From Rhodospirillaceae bacterium (GTDB taxonomy: Bacteria > Pseudomonadota > Alphaproteobacteria > Micavibrionales > Micavibrionaceae), in the NCBI GenBank assembly GCA_003452275.1, contig DMIT01000128.1, positions 1 through 5,699 of the forward strand: DNA of 5,699 nucleotides. The letters are read 5' to 3'. Shown piece by piece: positions 1 through 5,699 of the stretch. A program made the translations under genes and the position numbers. The notes below the pieces were generated by a model, which worked only from the letters and a program-made list of their open reading frames with translations, was not told where the DNA came from and did not search any database. Position 1 is the stretch's first letter, and each line of letters starts with the position of its first letter.

Positions 1-2
1 CT

Positions 3-254
<252 letters not shown>

Positions 255-276
255 AATTTTTGTTGAAAATATTTAC

Positions 277-303
277 AAAAACGCCCCATCATGGGGCGTT
301 TTT
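277..303 (+). terminator. Intrinsic terminator after rpoC
   Basis: A perfect inverted repeat pairs 277-288 with 292-303 around a 3-nt loop (TCA). Its core is ACGCCCCA/TGGGGCGT, and the right arm runs into a T-rich stretch (TTTTTTATT). It starts 22 bp after the rpoC stop codon. A-rich sequence on the left side could also let it work weakly on the minus strand, but no minus-strand gene ends here. Confidence 0.93.
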
Positions 304-305
304 TA

Positions 306-333
306 TTGACCATAATCATAAAAGGCATACCAT
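306..333 (+). promoter_or_regulatory. Possible sigma70 promoter for the HAD-like gene
   Basis: TTGACC at 306-311 matches the -35 consensus at five of six positions. TACCAT at 328-333, after a 16-bp spacer, matches the -10 consensus at four of six. It lies directly after the rpoC terminator and would give a 5' untranslated region of about 30 nt. The -10 element is weak and the region is AT-rich, so chance matches are likely. Confidence 0.3.
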
Positions 334-370
334 TATAAAAAAACAACATATATAAACAGGGATTATCGAT

Positions 371-1132
371 ATGCTTTTTGTACTTAGCCTTGATTGGCAC
401 AGATTTTCTATTTCCGAGCAAATGATTGAAGCAAATAAGTTTATGTCAGGCATGACTGAAAAGTTGGGTGTATCACCTAGAATTATTTTTAACTTCGCCT
501 CTTTGGGGGCTGGGGAGAAATTGCTTCCATTTGCATCACAAAACAATGCCATGCCTGAAGATGATACATTGGATTATTTGCGTTGGCACCATCATCAGAT
601 TGTGGAGATCCTGCGTCAGGATGAACCGTTTAAGGCAAATCGTGACTTATCGGAAATGCTGAAAATCCTCAAGGGGGAGGGACACCAGCTGGCAGCTGTT
701 CTACCATCCCGCACTTGTCAGTTGGAGGAGTTGTTAGAGCGCGCGAGGACAAGAGATTATTTTGAAGATAAGGTTTATGGTTATGACAGAAGGTCAGATG
801 ATCTTTTGGCGAACTTTACGCTGGCCTCACTGTATACAACTGCAATAAATGGTGCAGATACAGATTTTAGTGATTCTCTGGTCGTTGCCGATACTCCCGA
901 GGCCATCTGTGATGCTGTTCCTATTCATCCTCTTGCCGTTGTTGGTTATATTGACCCATATGTAGCTTGGGATAAGCAAGGTGTGCGTTTGAAGGAAATG
1001 GAACAAGCTGGTGCTCATTATACAGCGGTTGGTGGGCATAATGTTACCGCTTTGCCGTGGTATCTGTCAGGCAGGGCAAAGCGGGAAGCAGAAAACGACC
1101 TCGCGAGAATAATGGGGCGGCCTTTCCATTAA
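371..1132 (+). CDS. HAD-superfamily-like protein with degenerate catalytic motifs
   Basis: The 253-residue product follows the layout of a beta-phosphoglucomutase/phosphoglycolate phosphatase-type HAD hydrolase with an alpha-helical cap. Residues 1-12 form the first beta strand (FVLSLDWHRF). Residues 20-85 fit the cap, and PFKANRDLSEMLKILKGEG (86-104) fits the stretch before motif II. QLAAVLPSR (106-114) fits motif II, VVADTPEAI (171-179) fits motif IV, and a Rossmann-like tail follows (VVGYIDPY; AGAHYTAVGG at 213-222). By this alignment the nucleophile Asp is Ser6, the acid/base Asp is kept as Asp8, the motif II Ser/Thr is Pro112, the motif III Lys is Arg140 or Arg141, and the first acidic residue of motif IV is Ala173. 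Activity as a phosphatase is therefore doubtful. The start is supported by AGGGA at 358-362, 8 nt upstream. There is no signal peptide or membrane segment, so it should be cytoplasmic. Counted lines are near 42-43% GC, a little lower than neighbours. The HAD fold assignment is fairly firm; the function is unknown. Confidence 0.75.
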   Translation: MLFVLSLDWHRFSISEQMIEANKFMSGMTEKLGVSPRIIFNFASLGAGEKLLPFASQNNAMPEDDTLDYLRWHHHQIVEILRQDEPFKANRDLSEMLKILKGEGHQLAAVLPSRTCQLEELLERARTRDYFEDKVYGYDRRSDDLLANFTLASLYTTAINGADTDFSDSLVVADTPEAICDAVPIHPLAVVGYIDPYVAWDKQGVRLKEMEQAGAHYTAVGGHNVTALPWYLSGRAKREAENDLARIMGRPFH

Positions 1133-1144
1133 GGAGAGGTAACC

Positions 1145-1774
1145 TTAAATCAAACCCATAATGATTTGATGGATCTCATCTATACCTTTTTTCTCCCATG
1201 AACTGACGGGGAGGGCAGTCGGGAAGGCGGCGGGATGTTTTTTGATGGTGTCTTCCACCGCATCTTTGGTTTTTTTAAGCTCGCTGCCTTTCGGTTCATC
1301 CGATTTTGTCAAAATGATACGATAGGCCACCGCCGATTGATCCAGCATTTTCATCATTTCTTTATCCGAGTCTTTCAACCCATGGCGGCTGTCAATCAGC
1401 AGGAAGACAACCCGAAGATTCGGGCGGCCCACGAGATAGTTTTTAATCAGGCCATCCCATGATGCTTTCAGGGATTTGGAAACTTTGGCATAGCCATAGC
1501 CCGGCATATCGACAAGCCAGAAATGAGGGCCGACTTCAAAGAAGTTCAGTTGTTGCGTGCGCCCGGGGGTATGCGAGACATGCGCAATTTTACGGCCCAT
1601 CACTGCATTAATCAGGGATGATTTGCCGACATTAGATCGACCGGCAAAAGCAATTTCCGATATATAGCTCGGTGGCAATTGCTCCAGATTGCTGATCCCC
1701 AAACGAAAATCGCATGGCCCTGAAAAAATCTGCGAGGCAGTGGCTTTTGCTATCGGGATAATCTCGTCGGTCAT
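1145..1774 (-). CDS. engB: Ribosome-biogenesis GTP-binding protein EngB/YihA/YsxC
   Basis: A cytoplasmic GTPase of the TrmE-Era-EngA-EngB family that is needed for assembly of the large ribosomal subunit. At 209 residues it has the usual family length. The GTPase motifs appear in order: G1 GRSNVGKS at 45-52; G2 around Thr73 in PGRTQ; G3 DMPGYG at 89-94 with the family-typical GYGYAKVSK extension; G4 TKSD at 156-159; and a G5-like SSWEKKG at 191-197. Its ATG overlaps the yidC stop codon by 4 bp (ATGA on the minus strand), so the two are probably translationally coupled; AAGGC at 1781-1785 is a plausible ribosome binding site. It is the last gene of the rpmH operon in this window. The following gene is convergent, 12 bp away, with no clear terminator between. 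All key residues are present. Confidence 0.96.
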   Translation of the reverse strand: MTDEIIPIAKATASQIFSGPCDFRLGISNLEQLPPSYISEIAFAGRSNVGKSSLINAVMGRKIAHVSHTPGRTQQLNFFEVGPHFWLVDMPGYGYAKVSKSLKASWDGLIKNYLVGRPNLRVVFLLIDSRHGLKDSDKEMMKMLDQSAVAYRIILTKSDEPKGSELKKTKDAVEDTIKKHPAAFPTALPVSSWEKKGIDEIHQIIMGLI

Positions 1775-3633
1775 GATGACGCCTTATCATCTTTATCAGC
1801 TTTTTCTTCCCTGATTCTTTCGACAACTTTCGCGGCCTCTATTTTATGAGATTCTGCGTGCTCTTTGGCACCTTCACGATCAAAGAGATAGATCGGAACC
1901 CCCATAGAACGCATGATATAAGCCTGTTGCAGAACGGACAGCAAGTTGGACACTGCCCAATAAATCACCAGTCCGGATGCGAATGAAGACAAGACATAGG
2001 TCATGACCCATGGCATAAAATTCGCCATATCTTTTTGAATCTGGTCTTGCGGTGGCGGATTCAGATGCTTCTGGATCAACATCAGCACCAGCATCAGAAT
2101 AGACCATGGGCCGATCATCAGGAATGTCGGCGGCGTGAATGGCAGTAATCCGAAGAGGTTGAAAACGGTCAGTGGGTCATGTGCAGAGAGGTCATGAATC
2201 CATCCGAAGAACGGAGCATGACGCATTTCAACCGCAATCGACATCACCTTATAAATGGCGAAGAAGATCGGCATTTGCAACAGGATCGGAAAACATCCGG
2301 CCATCGGGTTGACCTTTTCTGTTTCATAAAGTTTGACCAGTTCCTGATGCAAGCGAGCTTTATCATTGCCGTAGCGCTCCTTGATTTCTGCCATTTTCGG
2401 AGCAACTTTTCTGAGCCCCGCGAAAGAGCGGTATGATTTGCTGGCCAATGGATAAACGGCACCACGGACGACAAAGGTCAGCAGGATAATCGCGATCCCG
2501 AAATTTCCGACCCAGCTATTAAAAAGGATAAGCAGGAAATAAAGAGGCTTGGTGAGGAAATATAACAGGCCGAAATCAACCGCCAGATCAAAATGTTTGA
2601 CGCCGAGTTTTTCTTCATATTCATCAAGCAATTTGATTTGTTTGGCACCGACAAACAGGTTCATGGTTTCTTCTGCTGATTGACCGGAGGCAATTGTTTC
2701 TTTTCCTCCACGTATATCAACTTGATAAATATTTTGTGTCGGATCTTTCAAATTCGGTGTTGATTGGAAGGTAAAAGTGCTTTGTTCCATTTGTGGTGGA
2801 AGTAATGCAGACAACCAGTATTTTTCACCAAAGCCGATCCATCCGGTTAAAGAGGTGAATTTTTTGGCACCGTCTTCATCCAGATTGCCGTATTTAATTT
2901 CTTGTAATTCATCGCTGATATATCCCATCGGGCCTTCATAGCCGATGCCTTTACCGTGATTTTCCGGCAGACCTTTGCGGGTCAGGGAAGAGTAAGGGTA
3001 GAGGTTGATTTCCTTGCCGGTCGAGTTGGTCACCTTTTGGGTGATGGTCAACATAAAATGGTCGTCAATTGCGTATGTTTTATCGAAGGTAACGCCTGCG
3101 CCATTTGACCATGTGAGGGTCACAGGTGTTGATGGTGTCAGTTTTGCATTGCCTTCCACTGTCCAGACGGAATCCTTGTCCGGCATTTTCACATCGGCTG
3201 AATCTGATAACCATCCGGTTTCTGCGTAATGGGGTCTGTCTGTATCATTCGGTGACATCAGGACAACATGTTCTGTTCCTTTTAATTCCGTGAAATAATT
3301 TTTCAGGACGATGTCATCAATGCGGTTTCCGACCAATGGAATCGTTCCCATCAATTCGTTGGAAGAAATCGGGAGGCGTTTGGTCGATGCGATTTTTTCC
3401 GCGCGCGGAATGATTTTTGCCACCGGTTCGGTTGTGACTTTTGATTGTGGCGCATTTTGTTCGGCGATGATTTGTTGTTGCTTGATAGCAGCCGTGCGCG
3501 GGCCAATTACAAAATGTTCAAAGGCCAGCCAGATGACAAGAGAAGCCAGAACGAAGATAATCAGGTTTCTTTTATCTTTAGGGTGCATGCCACCTTGGCC
3601 ACCCTGGCCCGGTTGAGGAGGATCGAAGTTCAT
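1771..3633 (-). CDS. yidC: Membrane protein insertase YidC
   Basis: Inner-membrane insertase (YidC/Oxa1/Alb3 family) that places proteins into the membrane alone or with SecYEG. At 620 residues it is the long Gram-negative form. A first membrane helix lies at about 23-42, then a large periplasmic beta-rich domain at about 60-345, then the conserved insertase core at about 350-577. The core carries the hydrophilic-groove arginine Arg390 (TFVVRGAVYPL), the cytoplasmic helical hairpin (405-440), KVNPMAGCFPILLQMPIF at 440-457 and FASGLVIYWAVSNLL at 551-565. The segment LFGLLPFTPPTFLMIG (493-508) resembles the extended loop of alphaproteobacterial YidC. A charged tail (585-620) could contact ribosomes. 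The chosen ATG has AAGG at 3642-3645, 8 nt upstream. Residues 5-15 are rich in Pro, Gly and Gln, and Met16 is an alternative start with AAGG close upstream. The gene lies 18 bp after yidD and overlaps engB by 4 bp. Confidence 0.97.
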   Translation of the reverse strand: MNFDPPQPGQGGQGGMHPKDKRNLIIFVLASLVIWLAFEHFVIGPRTAAIKQQQIIAEQNAPQSKVTTEPVAKIIPRAEKIASTKRLPISSNELMGTIPLVGNRIDDIVLKNYFTELKGTEHVVLMSPNDTDRPHYAETGWLSDSADVKMPDKDSVWTVEGNAKLTPSTPVTLTWSNGAGVTFDKTYAIDDHFMLTITQKVTNSTGKEINLYPYSSLTRKGLPENHGKGIGYEGPMGYISDELQEIKYGNLDEDGAKKFTSLTGWIGFGEKYWLSALLPPQMEQSTFTFQSTPNLKDPTQNIYQVDIRGGKETIASGQSAEETMNLFVGAKQIKLLDEYEEKLGVKHFDLAVDFGLLYFLTKPLYFLLILFNSWVGNFGIAIILLTFVVRGAVYPLASKSYRSFAGLRKVAPKMAEIKERYGNDKARLHQELVKLYETEKVNPMAGCFPILLQMPIFFAIYKVMSIAVEMRHAPFFGWIHDLSAHDPLTVFNLFGLLPFTPPTFLMIGPWSILMLVLMLIQKHLNPPPQDQIQKDMANFMPWVMTYVLSSFASGLVIYWAVSNLLSVLQQAYIMRSMGVPIYLFDREGAKEHAESHKIEAAKVVERIREEKADKDDKASS

Positions 3634-3651
3634 GTAACTAGCCTTATAATT

Positions 3652-3942
3652 TTAAGTGTGTTTATTTTCAGTTTGTTTTGAATTGCTCTGCTTATACCTG
3701 ATGATATCAAGAATCGCAAACCGTTCCGGTACAGGATCTGTCCATGGGCGTTTGCTGTAGGGATGGCAGTTGCAAATTCTGAAGATAGTCAGGATGCTGC
3801 CCTTTATAAAACCGAATTTGCCATAGGCTTCGTGCGCGTAACAAGAGCAAGTCGGGTGATAGCGGCATTGGTTCCCGATCAGGGGGGACAATGTCGCCTG
3901 ATAGGCCTTAATCAGTAATTGCGCAAGTCGGGTCAGCATCAT
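3652..3942 (-). CDS. yidD: Membrane protein insertion efficiency factor YidD
   Basis: Small, membrane-associated helper thought to assist YidC-dependent insertion; it is almost always encoded between rnpA and yidC, as here. The 96-residue product shows the family signature: an amphipathic N-terminal helix (LTRLAQLLIKAYQATLSPL), CRYHPTCSCYAHEAYGKFG at 26-44 with the conserved cysteines Cys26 and Cys32, and NCHPYSKRPWTDPVPE at 58-73. The last roughly 20 residues are a polar tail rich in Lys, Asn, Gln and Ser. The first 35 bp overlap the end of rnpA in another frame, a common arrangement that suggests coupled translation. Two adjacent ATG codons (Met1, Met2) are both possible starts. Identification is secure; the exact start is uncertain by one codon. 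Confidence 0.95.
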   Translation of the reverse strand: MMLTRLAQLLIKAYQATLSPLIGNQCRYHPTCSCYAHEAYGKFGFIKGSILTIFRICNCHPYSKRPWTDPVPERFAILDIIRYKQSNSKQTENKHT

Positions 3943-4300
3943 GGTTCAGATTTAGTTTTTTCAGGCACCATTTCAAATCCTTGCGCAAATCCTGCATAGA
4001 CAGGGTCAGAGACTCTTTGCGCGCCACGATCATATAGGCCATGTCAGGCTTGGCCGAGGTGGTTAAAATTTCATAAGCCACAGCGCGTAATCTGCGGCGC
4101 ATCTTGTTTCGGTCCGTCGCCAATTTTGCAGCATGTTTGGACGTAATAACGCAAAAACTGGGTGTCGCCTGCTCGGACGGGATAGCCTGCACCGCGAAGC
4201 CTTTGGAAACCCAGCGTGTTTTTGTTTTTCTTAAAGAATCAAAAGCCGCCTGTGGTTTCAGGCGGCTTAAAACTTGGATTTGTTTTTTTGTGGCTTTCAT
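3908..4300 (-). CDS. rnpA: Ribonuclease P protein component
   Basis: Protein subunit of RNase P, which joins the catalytic RNA to mature the 5' ends of tRNAs. At 130 residues it fits the family. Visible marks are the LKPQAAF segment at 14-20 (matching the usual L-K-x-R-x-x-F region), the RNR signature RNKMRRRLRAV at 64-74, and the closing VARKESLTLSMQDLRKDL at 92-109, typical of the final strand and helix. The protein is highly basic. The ATG is 18 bp after the rpmH stop codon and is preceded only by a weak Shine-Dalgarno sequence (TGGA at 4307-4310, 6 nt upstream), which fits low expression compared with L34. The 3' end overlaps yidD by 35 bp. A perfect 10-bp hairpin covers codons 11-20 (see separate entry). 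The N-terminal residues 1-10 are variable in the family. Confidence 0.95.
   Translation of the reverse strand: MKATKKQIQVLSRLKPQAAFDSLRKTKTRWVSKGFAVQAIPSEQATPSFCVITSKHAAKLATDRNKMRRRLRAVAYEILTTSAKPDMAYMIVARKESLTLSMQDLRKDLKWCLKKLNLNHDADPTCAITD
4241..4268 (-). terminator. Attenuator-like hairpin inside the start of rnpA
   Basis: On the minus strand, AAGCCGCCTG (4268-4259) pairs perfectly with CAGGCGGCTT (4252-4243) around a 6-nt loop (AAACCA). The right arm ends in TTTT (4244-4241), followed by GATTCTTT. A 10-bp GC-rich stem with a short T-run resembles a partial intrinsic terminator. It lies 51-78 bp after the rpmH stop codon, inside rnpA codons 11-20. If it acts, it would end part of the rpmH transcripts and so lower expression of rnpA, yidD, yidC and engB relative to L34. 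The hairpin is seen directly; its regulatory role is inferred. Confidence 0.5.
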
Positions 4301-4318
4301 CAGAAATCCACTTGAAAA

Positions 4319-4456
4319 CTAAGCAGACAGAACTTTACGTCCTTTTGCACGGCGACGTGACAGAACTTGGGCTCCGTCTTGTGTTGCCATACGGGAACGG
4401 AATCCGTGGCGGCGCTTGCGCACCAGTTTGCTTGGTTGATATGTACGTTTGCTCAT
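4319..4456 (-). CDS. rpmH: 50S ribosomal protein L34
   Basis: The 45-residue, strongly basic product begins [20 protein letters not shown], continues with SRMATQDG, and ends in [12 protein letters not shown]. This is the complete, standard L34 sequence of the large ribosomal subunit. The start is the ATG complementary to 4454-4456, with CGGAG at 4464-4468 about 7 nt upstream; the stop is TAG at 4319-4321. It is the first gene of the rpmH-rnpA-yidD-yidC-engB operon and has a good promoter upstream. The Ser at position 2 before KRTYQPS is an extra residue relative to the common MKRTYQPS start. Identity is certain. Confidence 0.98.
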   Translation of the reverse strand: MSKRTYQPSKLVRKRRHGFRSRMATQDGAQVLSRRRAKGRKVLSA

Positions 4457-4491
4457 AGTAAAACTCCGAAATTCTTAATTCTGAAGGGCAG

Positions 4492-4520
4492 TTAATAGAG
4501 GCATTAGGAGGAAGAGTCAA
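4492..4520 (-). promoter_or_regulatory. Sigma70-type promoter of the rpmH operon
   Basis: On the minus strand TTGACT (4520-4515) is a five-of-six match to the -35 consensus. It is followed after exactly 17 bp by TATTAA (4497-4492), a four-of-six match to the -10 consensus. Transcription would start near 4484, giving a leader of about 28 nt that contains the CGGAG ribosome binding site of rpmH. The spacing, position and expected strength suit a ribosomal protein gene. Confidence 0.7.
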
Positions 4521-4558
4521 CAATAGAATCAGGTTTTTGATCTAAAAATACTGAAATT

Positions 4559-4601
4559 GCGGATTTTAAGAGGATTTTAAGCTCTTATCTCCAAAATCCG
4601 C
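4559..4601 (+). repeat. Tandem 11-nt repeat within a larger inverted repeat
   Basis: GGATTTTAAG occurs twice in tandem at 4561-4570 and 4572-4581, separated by one A. The outer arms GCGGATTTT (4559-4567) and AAAATCCGC (4593-4601) form a perfect 9-bp inverted repeat. Inside it, AAGAG (4568-4572) can pair with CTCTT (4582-4586). The second repeat copy can pair with the same right arm over 7 bp (4572-4578 with 4593-4599), so two hairpins compete. On the + strand the right arm is followed by CTTTTCTTT. This may be a leader attenuator or an operator for the gene at 4664; it is not a known motif to me. Confidence 0.6.
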
Positions 4602-4663
4602 TTTTCTTTCCAAGGGCTTTGCCCTAATTTGGAGCAGTTTAATTTATTAAAGGATTACGTGCA

Positions 4664-5284
4664 ATGTACGAAGATAATAACTGGAATCCAGTGACCGGCG
4701 AAGAGCTACAGGGCTTTATCACCCAAGTGAATCCCATTGACGGCAAATATCAGGCCAATGCCCAGACCACCGAGGTCGGTTGGAGAGCGTTACCTTACTA
4801 CGATCAGGTCGTATTGATTCGTTTGCGTGACCGTAGCTGGGGTAAGCCAAGGCTTTCCATATATTTTCTGGCCGATCAGGGCGTTTTGTACCGTTTGAAC
4901 GGCACATCTCCGCCCATCCACGAAGTCAATGCCAAGGCTCCTATCAAGGTCACCGAGGAAAATGTTCTGGAATATCTGCGTTTCTTCTGTTTCTTCGTGC
5001 GTGGCGAAGAAGGGCCGTTCCTGATTGCCGAAAGTATGCAAGACCCGTATATTCCGCAAAATATGGACCCCAAGACAAAAACGGTGATCGAGGGGACGGT
5101 GCGTGCCGCCAGTTATGAAGGCCGTAATGAACAAGGACATTTCCTGTGTGATGCCGTTGTCTATTACTCCAACGCTTTGTTTATCGCCAATTTTGCGGTG
5201 CAACCATCGGGTATGATCGAAATGCTCAATGACGAACCGATCGCGGCTGATTTGCCGGTCAAGGTTGATGCACCGGTTGCCTAA
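4664..5284 (+). CDS. Conserved-looking protein of unknown function (206 residues)
   Basis: I do not recognise this family. The product is 206 residues, soluble-looking, without signal peptide or membrane helix, and acidic overall. Residues 45-80 alternate hydrophobic and polar positions in a way that suggests a beta sheet (YYDQVVLIRLRD, PRLSIYFLADQGVLYRLNG). Residues 96-112 look like a helix or strand rich in aromatic residues (EENVLEYLRFFCFFV), followed by RGEEGPFLIAES (113-124). A second beta-rich part at 140-188 contains TVIEGTVRAASYEG and CDAVVYYSNALFIANFAV, ending in PSGMIEML. The ATG is well supported by AAGGA 9 nt upstream. Codon use resembles the core genes nearby, so it is probably a long-resident gene. 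It is monocistronic, divergent from the rpmH operon and closed by its own terminator. The structured leader upstream suggests regulated expression. Confidence 0.85.
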   Translation: MYEDNNWNPVTGEELQGFITQVNPIDGKYQANAQTTEVGWRALPYYDQVVLIRLRDRSWGKPRLSIYFLADQGVLYRLNGTSPPIHEVNAKAPIKVTEENVLEYLRFFCFFVRGEEGPFLIAESMQDPYIPQNMDPKTKTVIEGTVRAASYEGRNEQGHFLCDAVVYYSNALFIANFAVQPSGMIEMLNDEPIAADLPVKVDAPVA

Positions 5285-5306
5285 AGCTATTGAAGTTCAA
5301 AAAATT

Positions 5307-5327
5307 CGGGGGAGCATTGCTCCCCCG
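5307..5327. terminator. Bidirectional intrinsic terminator
   Basis: CGGGGGAGC (5307-5315) and GCTCCCCCG (5319-5327) form a perfect 9-bp GC-rich stem with a 3-nt loop. On the + strand it is followed by TTTTATTTTTA, 22 bp after the stop codon of the 206-residue gene. On the minus strand it is followed by AATTTTTT, 26 bp after the porin stop codon. It therefore suits both convergent transcripts. Confidence 0.92.
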
Positions 5328-5353
5328 TTTTATTTTTATCGCCTGAAATTCTA

Positions 5354-5698
5354 TTAGAATTTGATATCCGTTCCGAGAAGGACGGCCGTGGCATTGAAAT
5401 CTGTCGCGCCTTGCGAAATATCATAGTAATGGGCTGATCCACGGAAGGACAGGCCCGGAATGACTTTGTAAGTGATACCGGCAGAGTAGCGGTTGACATC
5501 CGCCGCGTTCACATCGTCATTTTTGTTGTAATAGGATGCACCATAGACAAGCTTGCCCTCGGTATAGTCGGCCCCAATAACCGCATATTTCATGTCATCG
5601 GTTGCTGATCCTGCATCATCCACATGATAGGCCGCGCCGATGCCGAATTTTCCGATGTTGAAATCAAGCCCGACGTTCCAGGCTTCGCGGTCATTCAG
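5354..5698 (-). CDS. Outer-membrane porin, C-terminal part (partial)
   Basis: The C-terminal 114 residues of a beta-barrel porin; the gene runs off the right edge, so its signal peptide and start are not seen. The frame stays open to the window edge and reads DREAWNVGLDFNIGKFGIG before the part that could be mistaken for a short gene with a GTG start. Repeated amphipathic strands with aromatic belts are visible (FNIGKFGIGAAYHV, KYAVIGADYTEGKLVYGASYY, NRYSAGITYKV, LSFRGSAHYYDIS, TAVLLGTDIKF), with short polar loops such as NKNDDVNAADV between them. The last residue is Phe, the usual signal for the BAM assembly machinery. The pattern fits Gram-negative general porins of the alphaproteobacterial or Rhodospirillales type; substrate specificity cannot be told from this end. 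Confidence 0.88.
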   Translation of the reverse strand: MNDREAWNVGLDFNIGKFGIGAAYHVDDAGSATDDMKYAVIGADYTEGKLVYGASYYNKNDDVNAADVNRYSAGITYKVIPGLSFRGSAHYYDISQGATDFNATAVLLGTDIKF

Positions 5699-5699
5699 G

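Larger units (their letters stand above)
4457..4663. other. Divergent intergenic region between rpmH and the 206-residue gene
   Basis: The 207 bp hold the rpmH promoter and ribosome binding site on the minus strand (4464-4520). On the + side there is the repeat structure at 4559-4601 and a small hairpin AGGGC-TTT-GCCCT at 4613-4625. The ribosome binding site AAGGA at 4650-4654 serves the gene at 4664. I could not find a convincing + strand promoter: TTGATC at 4537-4542 is a possible -35 but lacks a good -10 at the right spacing. No small protein or tRNA is apparent. Confidence 0.6.

Noticed and set aside
1110..1131. Inverted repeat TAATGG/CCATTA at the end of the HAD-like gene as a terminator for engB
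   Set aside because: The stem is only 6 bp with a 10-nt loop, and no T-run follows on the minus strand.
1147..1167. AAATCA/TGATTT inverted repeat after the HAD-like gene as a + strand terminator
   Set aside because: It is a short AT-rich stem inside engB coding sequence with no adjacent T-run.
4585..4593. TTATCTCCA, resembling a DnaA box near rpmH, which adjoins the replication origin in some bacteria
   Set aside because: It matches the TTATCCACA consensus at only seven of nine positions, no second box is nearby, and dnaA is absent. It is better explained as part of the inverted repeat.
4790..5203. A 137-residue open frame on the minus strand opposite the unknown gene
   Set aside because: It lies wholly within the + strand gene, which has the better ribosome binding site and terminator. 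The minus-strand product is rich in scattered His, Gln and Cys and lacks a recognisable fold pattern.
5354..5623. An 89-residue stand-alone gene with a GTG start
   Set aside because: The frame is open to the window edge and the upstream residues continue the porin strand pattern, so it is the end of a longer gene.

Overview
The window looks like a chromosomal housekeeping region of an alphaproteobacterium of moderate GC (roughly 42-52% in lines I counted by eye). I base this on the style of the RpoC C-terminus, on the gene order rpmH-rnpA-yidD-yidC-engB, and on a YidC with the long loop before its fourth conserved helix that is usual in this class. I cannot name the genus from the sequence.

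Layout, left to right. Positions 1-254 are the 3' end of rpoC on the + strand, closed by a strong intrinsic terminator (277-303). A lone + strand gene (371-1132) follows. Its protein has the layout of a haloacid dehalogenase (HAD) phosphatase, but most of its catalytic residues appear to be replaced. It converges on the next block with only 12 bp between the stop codons.

Positions 1145-4456 are a compact minus-strand operon read from right to left: rpmH (ribosomal protein L34), rnpA (RNase P protein), yidD (membrane protein insertion efficiency factor), yidC (membrane insertase) and engB/yihA (ribosome-biogenesis GTPase). A good sigma70-type promoter lies just upstream of rpmH. A terminator-like hairpin sits inside the first codons of rnpA and may reduce expression of the distal genes relative to L34. 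Together these genes supply ribosome parts, tRNA 5' processing and the insertion of nascent membrane proteins.

Positions 4457-4663 are a divergent intergenic region. It holds the rpmH promoter and, on the other side, an unusual leader with a tandem 11-nt repeat and competing inverted repeats. Next is a + strand gene for a 206-residue protein that I do not recognise (4664-5284). A bidirectional terminator (5307-5327) separates it from the 3' end of a minus-strand outer-membrane porin gene that runs off the right edge.

Most of the window is conserved core genome. The parts that deserve a closer look are the degenerate HAD protein, the unrecognised 206-residue protein with its structured leader, and the hairpin inside rnpA. 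I see no mobile element, CRISPR array, tRNA or rRNA.
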